This document shows positions 1-6,775 of a DNA stretch of 8,471 nt, piece after piece. The translations under genes and the position numbers were made by a program. Within the stretch, counting starts at the first letter, position 1, and each line of letters starts with the position of its first letter. Source of the DNA: Gemmatimonadota bacterium (GTDB lineage: Bacteria > Gemmatimonadota > Gemmatimonadetes > Longimicrobiales > RSA9); NCBI GenBank assembly GCA_012027055.1, contig VEPF01000356.1, positions 796-9,266 of the forward strand. Reading direction: 5' to 3'. The notes beneath the pieces are model-generated. The model made no database searches and was not told where the DNA came from. It saw only the letters and a program-made list of their open reading frames with translations.

Positions 1-101
1 CGCCCGCATCGCGCCTTCCGCCGGGACCTGGTCGCAGCCCCCTTCCCCTTTCCCAGCCCTTCCCTCATGCTTGAGCCTTCCCCTGCTCCAGCACGAGGTC
101 T
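1..101. other. Leader upstream of the formate dehydrogenase genes
   Basis: Non-coding leader as far as I can see. It is strongly pyrimidine-rich between about 36 and 90. I find no convincing -35/-10 pair. A stop in the beta-subunit frame at 72-74 rules out a longer N-terminus for that gene. A GAGG at 95-98 could serve as its ribosome binding site, but it sits only 3 nt from the ATG, which is tight. Any promoter could lie before the window. Confidence 0.4.
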
Positions 102-1826
102 ATGGCAGGAAAGAAGCAACCTGGCCCCGGCTTGCAGGTCCGCGCCACGCCGCGGGGCCGTGAAGTGGACGCCCGCGCGCTGGCCGAGGTCCGGCGCGCC
201 ATCGGCGATCTCCCCCACCGCCCCGACCTCCTGATCGAGCACCTGCACCGGCTGCAGGACACGTTCGGCTGCCTCTCCACACCGCACCTGACCGCGCTCG
301 CGGCCGAGCTGTCGATGGCGCTGGCGGAGGTGTACGAGGTCGCCACGTTCTACCACCACTTCGACGTGGTGAAGGATGGCGACGCTCCGCCTCCGCCCGT
401 CACCATCCGCGTGTGCGAGTCGCTCTCCTGCGAGCTGGCGGGCGCGAAGGCGCTGCTGAAGCAGCTTGCCGAACGACACCCGCACGTGCGGGTGATCCCG
501 GCGCCGTGCGTGGGGCGCTGCGAGCGTGCGCCGGTGGCCGTGGTCGGCCGGAACCCGGTCGACCGCGCGGACCCGGAGCGCGTCGAGCGCCTGCTCGAGG
601 CCGGGCAGCTGGAAGCGTCCGTCCCGCCCGCGATCCGCTACGGCGAGTATCGCTCGACCGGCGGCTACCAGCTGCTCGCGGCTTGCGTGACCGGGCGGCT
701 GAAGGAAGCGCAGGTCGAAGTAGTCGTGATGGAGTCCGGCGAGGAGGACGTGGAAGAAGTGGTGGGCGAGGTGGACGCGGCGGGACTGCGCGGCCTGGGC
801 GGTGCGGGATTCCCCGTGGCGAAGAAGTGGGCGCTGGTGCGGCAGGAGCCGAAGCCGCGGGTCGTCGTCCTGAACGCGGACGAGGGCGAGCCGGGCACGT
901 TCAAGGACCGCTGGTGCCTGGAGAACGATCCGCACCGCGTGCTCGAGGGACTGCTGCTGGCCGCGTGGGCCGTGGAAGCGGATGACGTCTTCATCTACCT
1001 GCGCGACGAGTACGCCGGAATCCGCACGCTGCTCACGGAGGAGCTGGCGGCGCTGCGGGCGGATCCGCCCTGCGCGTTGCCGGCCATCCACCTGCGGCGC
1101 GGCGCGGGCGCGTACATCTGCGGCGAGGAGAGCGCGCTGATCGAGAGCATCGAAGGCAAGCGCGGCGAGCCGCGGCTGCGACCGCCGTTCCCGGCGCAGG
1201 CGGGCGTGTTCGGGCGGCCCACGCTGGTGCAGAACGTGGAGACCATGTACTGGCTGCGCGAGATCATCGAGGGCGGCGCGGACAGCTTCGCGAAAGCGGG
1301 CTGCTACGACCGTACGGGCAAGCGACTGTTCTCGGTGAGCGGGCGGGTGCGCCGGCCGGGCGTGTATGCGGTGTGCAACGGCGTGACGCTCCGGCAGCTG
1401 GTGAACGACTACGCGGGCGGCATGCAGCCGGGCCACGAGCTGTACGGCTACCTGCCGGGGGGCGCATCGGGCGGCATGCTGCCGGCGAGCCTGGCCGATC
1501 TGCCGCTGGACTTCGACGTGCTGGCGCACCACGGTTGCTTCATCGGCTCGGCCGCGGTGATCGTGCTTTCCACGCAGGACCGCGCCCTGGACGCGGCGCG
1601 CAACGTGGCCCACTTCTTCGCGAGCGAGTCCTGCGGCAAGTGCACGCCCTGCCGCGCCGGCACCGCCAAGAGCGAGGTGCTGATGCGCGCGCCCCGGTGG
1701 AACCTGCCCGTGCTGCTGGACCTGGCCGACGTCATGAACGACGCCTCGATCTGCGGACTCGGTCAGGCCGCCCCGAACGCGCTGCGCAGCGTGCTCCGGC
1801 ACTTCGCCAAGGAGCTGGAATCATGA
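102..1826 (+). CDS. fdh1B: NAD-dependent formate dehydrogenase beta subunit (fused NuoE-NuoF type)
   Basis: This 574-residue protein is the diaphorase subunit of a soluble formate dehydrogenase. It takes electrons from the alpha subunit through Fe-S clusters to FMN and reduces NAD+. Residues about 25-165 form a NuoE-like thioredoxin-fold domain with the full [2Fe-2S] ligand set Cys105, Cys110, Cys136 and Cys140 (C-x4-C, C-x3-C). Residues about 190-574 form a NuoF-like domain. It has the glycine-rich FMN motif GLGGAGFP at 231-238, the nucleotide-site motif GAGAYICGEES, and a C-terminal [4Fe-4S] motif ESCGKCTPCR (Cys511, Cys514, Cys517) with a fourth ligand at Cys551. The fused layout and length match, from memory, the roughly 570-residue Fdh1B of Methylorubrum extorquens; FdsGBA systems keep a separate FdsG. 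The ATG at 102 is the first start after an in-frame stop at 72-74. The stop overlaps the next start as ATGA, so the two are translationally coupled. The formate role, rather than that of a NAD-reducing hydrogenase, rests on the adjacent alpha subunit. Confident. Confidence 0.93.
   Translation: MAGKKQPGPGLQVRATPRGREVDARALAEVRRAIGDLPHRPDLLIEHLHRLQDTFGCLSTPHLTALAAELSMALAEVYEVATFYHHFDVVKDGDAPPPPVTIRVCESLSCELAGAKALLKQLAERHPHVRVIPAPCVGRCERAPVAVVGRNPVDRADPERVERLLEAGQLEASVPPAIRYGEYRSTGGYQLLAACVTGRLKEAQVEVVVMESGEEDVEEVVGEVDAAGLRGLGGAGFPVAKKWALVRQEPKPRVVVLNADEGEPGTFKDRWCLENDPHRVLEGLLLAAWAVEADDVFIYLRDEYAGIRTLLTEELAALRADPPCALPAIHLRRGAGAYICGEESALIESIEGKRGEPRLRPPFPAQAGVFGRPTLVQNVETMYWLREIIEGGADSFAKAGCYDRTGKRLFSVSGRVRRPGVYAVCNGVTLRQLVNDYAGGMQPGHELYGYLPGGASGGMLPASLADLPLDFDVLAHHGCFIGSAAVIVLSTQDRALDAARNVAHFFASESCGKCTPCRAGTAKSEVLMRAPRWNLPVLLDLADVMNDASICGLGQAAPNALRSVLRHFAKELES
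1809..1814 (+). promoter_or_regulatory. Ribosome binding site of the alpha-subunit gene
   Basis: AAGGAG lies 8 nt before the ATG at 1823, inside the end of the beta-subunit gene. It decides the start: the alpha-subunit frame stays open upstream to 1373, but that stretch lies inside the beta-subunit gene and has no family similarity. Confidence 0.75.
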
Positions 1827-4723
1827 GCGCGCTGGACGGCGTGCCGGGCGCGCTGGCGCGCCTCGAGGCCCGGCAGGCACTGGGCAGGCCCGCGCCGAAC
1901 GCGGCCCCGGTGCGGTTCACGCTGGATGGCAACGAGATCACGGCGCTGCCGGGCGAGACCATCCTGCAGGCGGCCGCGCGCCACGACGTGCCCGTGCCGC
2001 ACCTGTGCTATACGGAAGGTCTGCGCCCGGACGGAAACTGTCGCGCGTGCATGGTGGAGATCGCGGGCGAGCGCGTGCTCGCGCCCTCGTGCTGCCGCTA
2101 CCCGACCAAGGGCATGCAGGTGAGCACGAAGAGCAAGCGGGCGCTCAAGGCGCAGAAGCTGGTGCTCGAGCTGCTGCTCACCGACTCGCCCGAGCCGGCG
2201 CCCGGCGTGGACTCGGAGCTGAACAGGTGGGCACGGCAGCTGGGCGTGAGCGCGTACCGCCTGCCCCGCCGCGCGCAGCCGGAGCCGGACCTCTCGCATC
2301 CGGCCATCGAGGTCCGGCTCGACGCCTGCATCCAGTGCACCCGCTGCGTGCGCGCCTGCCGCGAGGAGCAGGTGAACGACGTCATCGGCTACGCGCACCG
2401 CGGCTCCGAAGCAAAGATCGTCTTCGACCTCGACGATCCCATGGGGCTCTCCACCTGCGTGGCGTGCGGCGAGTGCGTGCAGGCGTGCCCCACGGGCGCG
2501 CTGCTGCCGGTGCTGACGCAGGCGCCGGGCGAGCGGCCGCGGCCCGAGCGGGTGGTCGAGTCGCTGTGCCCGTACTGCGGCGTCGGCTGCCAGACCACGA
2601 TCCACGTGCGGGACGACCGGGTGCACGCGATCGAGGGGCGGGATGGCCCGTCCAACCTGGGCCGGCTGTGCGTCAAGGGCCGGTTCGGGTTCGACTACGT
2701 GCATCACCCGCAGCGCCTGCTGAAGCCGCTCATCCGGCGCGAGGGCGTGCCCAAGGACGCGATGCAGCTGGCCGACCCCGGCCGGCCACTGGACGTGTTC
2801 CGCGAGGCGAGCTGGGAGGAGGCGCTGGACGCGGCCGCGTGCGGGCTGCAGGCGCTGCACTCGTCGCATGGCCCCGGTGCGCTGGCGGGCTTCGGAAGCG
2901 CGAAGGGGAGCAACGAGGAAGCGTACCTGTTCCAGAAACTGATCCGCGTGGGCTTCGGCACCAACAACGTGGATCACTGCACCCGCCTCTGCCACGCGTC
3001 CTCGGTGGCGGCGCTCATGGAGAACGTCAGCTCGGGCGCGGTCTCGAACCAGGTGTCGGACGTGCAGTACGCGGACTGCTTCCTGGTGATCGGCGCGAAC
3101 CCGACCGTGAACCATCCGGTCGCGGCCACGTTCATGAAGAACGCCATCGAGCGCGGTGCGAAGCTGATCCTGGCGGACCCGCGCCGCACCGAGCTGGCGC
3201 GCCACGCCACGCACGTGCTGCAGTTCCGGCCGGACACGGACGTGGCGCTGCTCAACGCGATGCTGCACACCATCATCGACGAGGGGCTGGCCAACCGGGA
3301 CTTCATCCGCGACCGCACGCTGGGCTACGAGGCGCTGGCGGGCATGCTGCGCGCGTACAGCCCGGAAGCCATGCAGCACATCTGCGGCATCCCGGCCGCG
3401 GAGATCAGGGCTGCGGCGAGGCTGTACGCCACGTCGCCGCGGGCGATGATCTTCTGGGGCATGGGCGTCTCGCAGCACGTGCACGGCACCGACAATGCCC
3501 GCTGCCTGATCTCGCTGGCGCTGCTCACCGGGCAGATCGGGCGCCGGGGTACGGGACTGCACCCGCTGCGCGGGCAGAACAACGTGCAGGGCGCGTCGGA
3601 CATGGGGCTGATCCCCATGTTCTATCCCGATTACCGCCCGGTCACCGATCCCGCCGCGCGCGCCTACTTCGGCGAGCTGTGGGGGCGCGCGGACCTCGAC
3701 CCGGAGAAGGGGCTCACGGTGGTCGAGATCATGAACGCCGCGCTGAAGAAGCAGGTGCGGGGCATGTACATCATGGGCGAGAACCCCGCGATGTCGGACC
3801 CCGACGTGGCGCACGCGCGGGAGGCGCTGGCGGCGCTCGATTTCCTCGTCGTCCAGGACATCTTCCTGACGGAGACCGCCTCGCTCGCCGACGTCATCCT
3901 CCCCGCGTCCGCGTTCCCGGAGAAGACCGGGACGTTCACCAACACCGATCGCCGGGTACAGCTCGGGCGGGCGGCGTTGCCGCTGCCCGGCGAGGTGCGG
4001 CAGGACCTGTGGATCATCCAGGAGCTGGCGCGCCGCCTCGGCCTCGACTGGAGCCACCGCGAGAGCGCGGACGTGTGGCAGGAGATCCGGCGCGCGGTAC
4101 CGAGCAGCGGCGGCATCACGTGGGAGCGGCTGGAGCGCGAGCACGCGGTCACGTATCCCTGCCGGAACGAGGGCGACCCCGGTGAGAGCGTGATCTTCAC
4201 GCAGTCCTTCCCCACGCCCACGGGCCGGGCGCAGTTCACGCCCGCCGAGTTCCGGCGCGGGGATGAGCCGCCGGACGCCGAGTATCCGCTGGTGTTCATC
4301 ACGGGCCGGATCCTGGAGCACTGGCACACGGGCGCCATGACCCGGCGCGCGGGCGTGCTGGATGCGCTGGAGCCGCTCCCCATGGTGAGCATGGCGCCGG
4401 CCGAACTGGCGAAGCTGGGACTCGCGCCGGGCGATGCGGTCACGGTGCGATCGCGGCGGGGCAGCGTCACCGCCCTGGTCCGGCGGGACCCGGCCGTGCC
4501 GGCGGGCTCGGTGTTCATGCCGTTCGCCTACGTGGAAGCCGCGGCGAACCTGCTGACCAATCCGAAGCTCGACCCGTTCGGCAAGATCCCGGAGTTCAAG
4601 TATTGCGCGGTGGGCGTGGAGCGAGCCGCGACCGCACCGGGGGTCGCCGGCTACGGCATTGCCGCGGAGGTGTGGGCGGGCGGCGAGGCCGAAGCGCGGG
4701 CGGAAGGCCCGGCCGCGAGCTGA
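1823..4723 (+). CDS. fdhF: Formate dehydrogenase catalytic alpha subunit (FdsA-like, Mo/W-bis-MGD, Cys form)
   Basis: This 966-residue cytoplasmic subunit oxidises formate to CO2, and in related enzymes can also work in reverse. Residues about 30-100 are a NuoG-like [2Fe-2S] domain (Cys62, Cys73, Cys76, Cys90 or 91). Two [4Fe-4S] clusters follow (Cys169/172/175/179 and Cys212/215/218/222). The molybdopterin oxidoreductase domain opens with its own [4Fe-4S] site (Cys249, Cys252, Cys256, Cys283) and the conserved Lys285. The metal ligand is Cys390 followed by His391, where E. coli FdhF has Sec140-His141. Arg583 in the RGQNNVQGASDMG stretch is at the same spacing (+193) as FdhF Arg333. Residues about 820-935 are the dinucleotide-binding domain. 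An Ala/Gly/Glu-rich tail (about 936-966) lies beyond it. The NuoG-type H-x3-C-x2-C cluster motif is absent between the [2Fe-2S] and [4Fe-4S] domains; as I recall FdsA proteins also lack it, while M. extorquens Fdh1A has it. Molybdenum or tungsten cannot be told from sequence. The start is fixed by AAGGAG 8 nt upstream and the ATGA overlap. No fdhD/fdsC maturation gene is in view. Confidence 0.95.
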   Translation: MSALDGVPGALARLEARQALGRPAPNAAPVRFTLDGNEITALPGETILQAAARHDVPVPHLCYTEGLRPDGNCRACMVEIAGERVLAPSCCRYPTKGMQVSTKSKRALKAQKLVLELLLTDSPEPAPGVDSELNRWARQLGVSAYRLPRRAQPEPDLSHPAIEVRLDACIQCTRCVRACREEQVNDVIGYAHRGSEAKIVFDLDDPMGLSTCVACGECVQACPTGALLPVLTQAPGERPRPERVVESLCPYCGVGCQTTIHVRDDRVHAIEGRDGPSNLGRLCVKGRFGFDYVHHPQRLLKPLIRREGVPKDAMQLADPGRPLDVFREASWEEALDAAACGLQALHSSHGPGALAGFGSAKGSNEEAYLFQKLIRVGFGTNNVDHCTRLCHASSVAALMENVSSGAVSNQVSDVQYADCFLVIGANPTVNHPVAATFMKNAIERGAKLILADPRRTELARHATHVLQFRPDTDVALLNAMLHTIIDEGLANRDFIRDRTLGYEALAGMLRAYSPEAMQHICGIPAAEIRAAARLYATSPRAMIFWGMGVSQHVHGTDNARCLISLALLTGQIGRRGTGLHPLRGQNNVQGASDMGLIPMFYPDYRPVTDPAARAYFGELWGRADLDPEKGLTVVEIMNAALKKQVRGMYIMGENPAMSDPDVAHAREALAALDFLVVQDIFLTETASLADVILPASAFPEKTGTFTNTDRRVQLGRAALPLPGEVRQDLWIIQELARRLGLDWSHRESADVWQEIRRAVPSSGGITWERLEREHAVTYPCRNEGDPGESVIFTQSFPTPTGRAQFTPAEFRRGDEPPDAEYPLVFITGRILEHWHTGAMTRRAGVLDALEPLPMVSMAPAELAKLGLAPGDAVTVRSRRGSVTALVRRDPAVPAGSVFMPFAYVEAAANLLTNPKLDPFGKIPEFKYCAVGVERAATAPGVAGYGIAAEVWAGGEAEARAEGPAAS

Positions 4724-4727
4724 GGCC

Positions 4728-4735
4728 GGGAGGAG
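4728..4735 (+). promoter_or_regulatory. Ribosome binding site selecting a TTG start for ctaB
   Basis: GGGAGGAG lies just after the alpha-subunit stop and 7 nt before a TTG at 4743. No ATG or GTG in the frame fits better: the ATG at 4659 lies inside the alpha-subunit gene and would add 28 unrelated Arg-rich residues, and later Met codons fall within the conserved domain. Confidence 0.75.
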
Positions 4736-4742
4736 CCGCGGC

Positions 4743-5660
4743 TTGGCACTCACCCACACGGCCGAGCTGGCGCTGCCGACCGCGGCGGCGCCCGGGCTGC
4801 GCGCGCGGCTCGGTGCGTACATCGAGCTGACCAAGCCCGGCATCGTCCGCATGGTGCTGATCACGGGCGGCGCCGGCTTCTTCATGGCGTCGCACGGCTT
4901 CCTCCGCTTCCGTCCGCTGCTCTGGACGCTCCTCGGGATGGGGCTGGCCGCGGCCGGCGCCTGCGCGCTCAACGAGGTGGTGGAGCGCGCGCGGGATGCG
5001 CGCATGCGCCGGACCGCCGGCCGCCCGCTCCCGGACGGCCGGCAGCGGGTCGGCGAGGCGCTGGCGTTCGCGGTGGCGCTCTCGGTCGCCGGCGGGGGCG
5101 TGCTGGCCGGGCGGGTCAATGCCACGTCCGCGCTGCTGGGCGCGCTCACGATCGTCAGCTACGTGGGGGCATACACCCCGCTCAAGCGCGTGCACTGGAC
5201 GGCCACGCTGGTAGGGGCGGTGCCAGGGGCGCTGCCCATCCTGGCGGGCTGGGCCGCGGCGGGCGGGCGGCTGGACGGGCGGGGCCTCGCGCTCTTCGGC
5301 ATCATGTTCGCCTGGCAGATGCCGCACTTCTTCGCGCTGGCCTGGCTGTACCGCGAGGACTATCGCCGGGGCGGGTTCCGCATGATCAGTGAGCGGGACG
5401 CCACCGGGCACCGGACCGCCCGGCAGATCGTGGTCTGGTCCCTCGCGCTGGTGGCCATCAGCACGCTGCCCAGCGTCACGGGCATGGCGGGCGTGCCCTA
5501 CGCCGCCACCGCGCTGGTCCTGGGCCTGCTCTTCCTGCTGCAGGCCCTCGCGCTGCTGCGCGCCCCTACCGATGCGCGCGCGCTGCGGGTCTTCCTCAGC
5601 TCGGTCACCTACCTGCCGGTGCTGCTGCTGGCGATGGTGCTGGAGCAGCTGCTGGCCTGA
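4743..5660 (+). CDS. ctaB: Protoheme IX farnesyltransferase (heme O synthase)
   Basis: This 305-residue integral membrane prenyltransferase (CtaB/CyoE, UbiA superfamily) attaches a farnesyl group to heme B to make heme O. Heme O is used directly, or after conversion to heme A, by heme-copper terminal oxidases. The family entry motif ELTKPGIV is at about 28-35. The first Asp-rich prenyl-diphosphate motif spans Asn77 to Pro95, with Asn77, Glu81, Asp85, Met88, Arg90, Thr91 and Arg94. The second signature YTPLKR is at 144-149, and GAVPGALPILAGW at 158-170 matches the family's GAxPP-GW loop. WQMPHFFALA at 191-200 and the following DY complete the pattern. Several hydrophobic segments, including residues about 225-275 and 285-300, fit a multi-pass membrane protein, and the length is normal. 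It begins at TTG with a strong Shine-Dalgarno and lies 19 nt after the formate dehydrogenase alpha gene, so it is probably in the same transcript. No ctaA or oxidase subunit gene is in the window. Confidence 0.93.
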   Translation: MALTHTAELALPTAAAPGLRARLGAYIELTKPGIVRMVLITGGAGFFMASHGFLRFRPLLWTLLGMGLAAAGACALNEVVERARDARMRRTAGRPLPDGRQRVGEALAFAVALSVAGGGVLAGRVNATSALLGALTIVSYVGAYTPLKRVHWTATLVGAVPGALPILAGWAAAGGRLDGRGLALFGIMFAWQMPHFFALAWLYREDYRRGGFRMISERDATGHRTARQIVVWSLALVAISTLPSVTGMAGVPYAATALVLGLLFLLQALALLRAPTDARALRVFLSSVTYLPVLLLAMVLEQLLA

Positions 5661-5838
5661 GCGAGACGCGCGGCGCGACCGGACTCTGGCGGGATGCCCG
5701 GTGAAGGGGCTGCCACCGTCATCGCTGGGCGCGCGACTGGCCGACCCGGGACAGCGCGCGATTGGCGGGTTGGGGCCGCAACGCTTCGCGGTTGCCCCGA
5801 GCGCCGGGGGGGGCACCTCGGCCGGCCCGCGCGCGCGG
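5661..5838. other. Convergent intergenic spacer
   Basis: A 178-nt gap between the ends of ctaB (plus strand) and the M28 peptidase (minus strand). It contains one imperfect hairpin (5772-5798) and a run of eight G at 5806-5813. I see no supportable small gene in it; frames that stay open across it are explained by the high GC content. Confidence 0.5.
5772..5798. terminator. Imperfect hairpin between convergent genes, possible bidirectional terminator
   Basis: GGGG at 5772-5775 can pair with CCCC at 5795-5798 and CAAC at 5779-5782 with GTTG at 5791-5794, with a CCG bulge (5776-5778). A short inner GC pairing closes a small TTC loop. No T-tract follows on either strand, so it does not fit a canonical intrinsic terminator. 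Its position between convergent genes is the main support. Confidence 0.3.
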
Positions 5839-6771
5839 CTACCGCGTCAGATCCAGCCGCCGGGTGACGTCGATGACCAGCTGCGTCGCGGCCACGAAGA
5901 AGCGCGGCATCAAGCGCCCGACATCGTCGGTGGGCTGGTGGTAGTCCGGGTGGTCCTCGACGCCGAAGTACAGGAAGGGGATGCCGGCCTGGAGGAACGG
6001 CCCCTGGTCCGACATCCAGGTCCAGTCCTCCTGTCCCGCGACGCAGCCGTCGTGGCCGTAGCGCAGTGTGATCGTCGCGGCGCGCGCGGCCTCCCGGACG
6101 TACTGCTTGAGCTGCGGGTACTGGCAGGTGCCGACCGCGAACAGCTCGTTGCTCGCGTTCCGGCCGACCATGTCCATGTTGATGTCGGCGACGATGTCGC
6201 CGAGCGGCACCGGCTTCTGCTCGACGAACGCCCGCGCGCCCCGCAGTCCCGCCTCCTCGCCATCCAGCACCGCGATGATGATGGAGTGCTGCGGGCGGTT
6301 GCCCGCGAACCAGTGGGCCAGTTCCAGCAGCGCCGCCGTGCCGGACGCGTTGTCGTCCGCGCCGTTGTAGACCTCGCCGTTGCGCACGCCCAGGTGATCG
6401 TAGTGCGCGGTTGCGACGATGTAGCGGTCCGGCCACTGCGAGCCGCGGATCACGCCCAGCACGTTCGCGGCCTGCACCCGGACTCCGGACCGGCTGAACT
6501 CGAAGGGCTGCTCGAAGCCGCTGCCCAGCGGGGTCACGCCCGCAGCCGCGAGCTCCTGGCTGATGAGGTTGCGCGCGAGCGCGGCGCCGGGCGTGCCGGT
6601 CGCGCGGCCCTGCATGGAGTCGTGCGCGAGCGCGCCGACCACGCGCATGAGGCGCGCGCTGTCCGCCTGCACGCGTGGCAGCGAGTCGGCGGCCGCGGTG
6701 ATGGTCCCCGAGCACGCGGCCGGCAGCAGCGCGGCGAGGAGCACCGGGATGAGGAGGAGTAGACGTCGCAT
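5839..6771 (-). CDS. M28-family zinc metallopeptidase, predicted exported (possible lipoprotein)
   Basis: This 310-residue protein has the M28 aminopeptidase-like fold with two predicted zinc ions. Visible motifs are AHYDH (His123 ligand, Asp125 catalytic support), GADDNASG (Asp139/140, bridging ligand), DGEEAG (Glu172 general base, Glu173 ligand), NMDMVG (Asp200 ligand) and DYHQPTDD (His278 ligand), so the catalytic set is complete. Residues 1-20 (MRRLLLLIPVLLAALLPAAC) are a hydrophobic export signal ending in Cys20. The lipobox is imperfect because Pro is at -3, so plain secretion is an alternative. Cys216 and Cys243 could form a disulfide outside the cytoplasm. I chose the ATG at 6771 because the signal peptide begins there; an ATG at 6804 would add a Pro/Arg-rich lead and overlap the upstream gene. 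It lies 4 nt after the gamma-glutamyltransferase stop with only a weak GGGG as ribosome site, which suggests translational coupling. Substrate specificity (amino-, carboxy- or dipeptidase) cannot be read from the sequence. Confidence 0.88.
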   Translation of the reverse strand: MRRLLLLIPVLLAALLPAACSGTITAAADSLPRVQADSARLMRVVGALAHDSMQGRATGTPGAALARNLISQELAAAGVTPLGSGFEQPFEFSRSGVRVQAANVLGVIRGSQWPDRYIVATAHYDHLGVRNGEVYNGADDNASGTAALLELAHWFAGNRPQHSIIIAVLDGEEAGLRGARAFVEQKPVPLGDIVADINMDMVGRNASNELFAVGTCQYPQLKQYVREAARAATITLRYGHDGCVAGQEDWTWMSDQGPFLQAGIPFLYFGVEDHPDYHQPTDDVGRLMPRFFVAATQLVIDVTRRLDLTR

Positions 6772-6775
6772 GGGC

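Noticed and set aside
1..19. Possible divergent gene start on the minus strand (ATG at 9-7 with GGAAGG at 19-14)
   Set aside because: Only three codons would be visible and the spacing of 4 nt is short; chance occurrence in such sequence is likely. It could be reconsidered with flanking sequence.
1373..1822. Upstream extension of the alpha-subunit frame to an ATG at 1373
   Set aside because: It would lie inside the beta-subunit gene and encode Arg/Ala-rich sequence unlike any relative. The ATG at 1823 has a good Shine-Dalgarno and leads straight into the ferredoxin domain.
2978..2992. Possible selenocysteine site in the alpha subunit
   Set aside because: The metal-ligand codon at 2990-2992 is TGC, not TGA, so this is the cysteine form and needs no SECIS element.
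2005..4185. A 726-codon plus-strand open frame inside the alpha-subunit gene
   Set aside because: The product is Arg/Gly/Ala-rich low complexity in the wrong frame; the overlapping frame encodes the full formate dehydrogenase catalytic domain.
1763..5149. A 1128-codon open frame on the minus strand opposite the alpha-subunit gene
   Set aside because: It is a shadow of GC-rich codons on the plus strand: the product is Arg/Ala/His-rich with no recognisable domain, and it runs across three well-supported plus-strand genes.
4596..5816. A 406-codon minus-strand open frame opposite ctaB
   Set aside because: Composition is Arg/Gln/Gly/Pro-rich with no domain; the plus strand carries all ctaB signatures.
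5389..6762. A 457-codon plus-strand open frame across the spacer and opposite the M28 gene
   Set aside because: It is a shadow frame; its sequence has no recognisable motif, while the minus strand carries a complete set of M28 zinc ligands.
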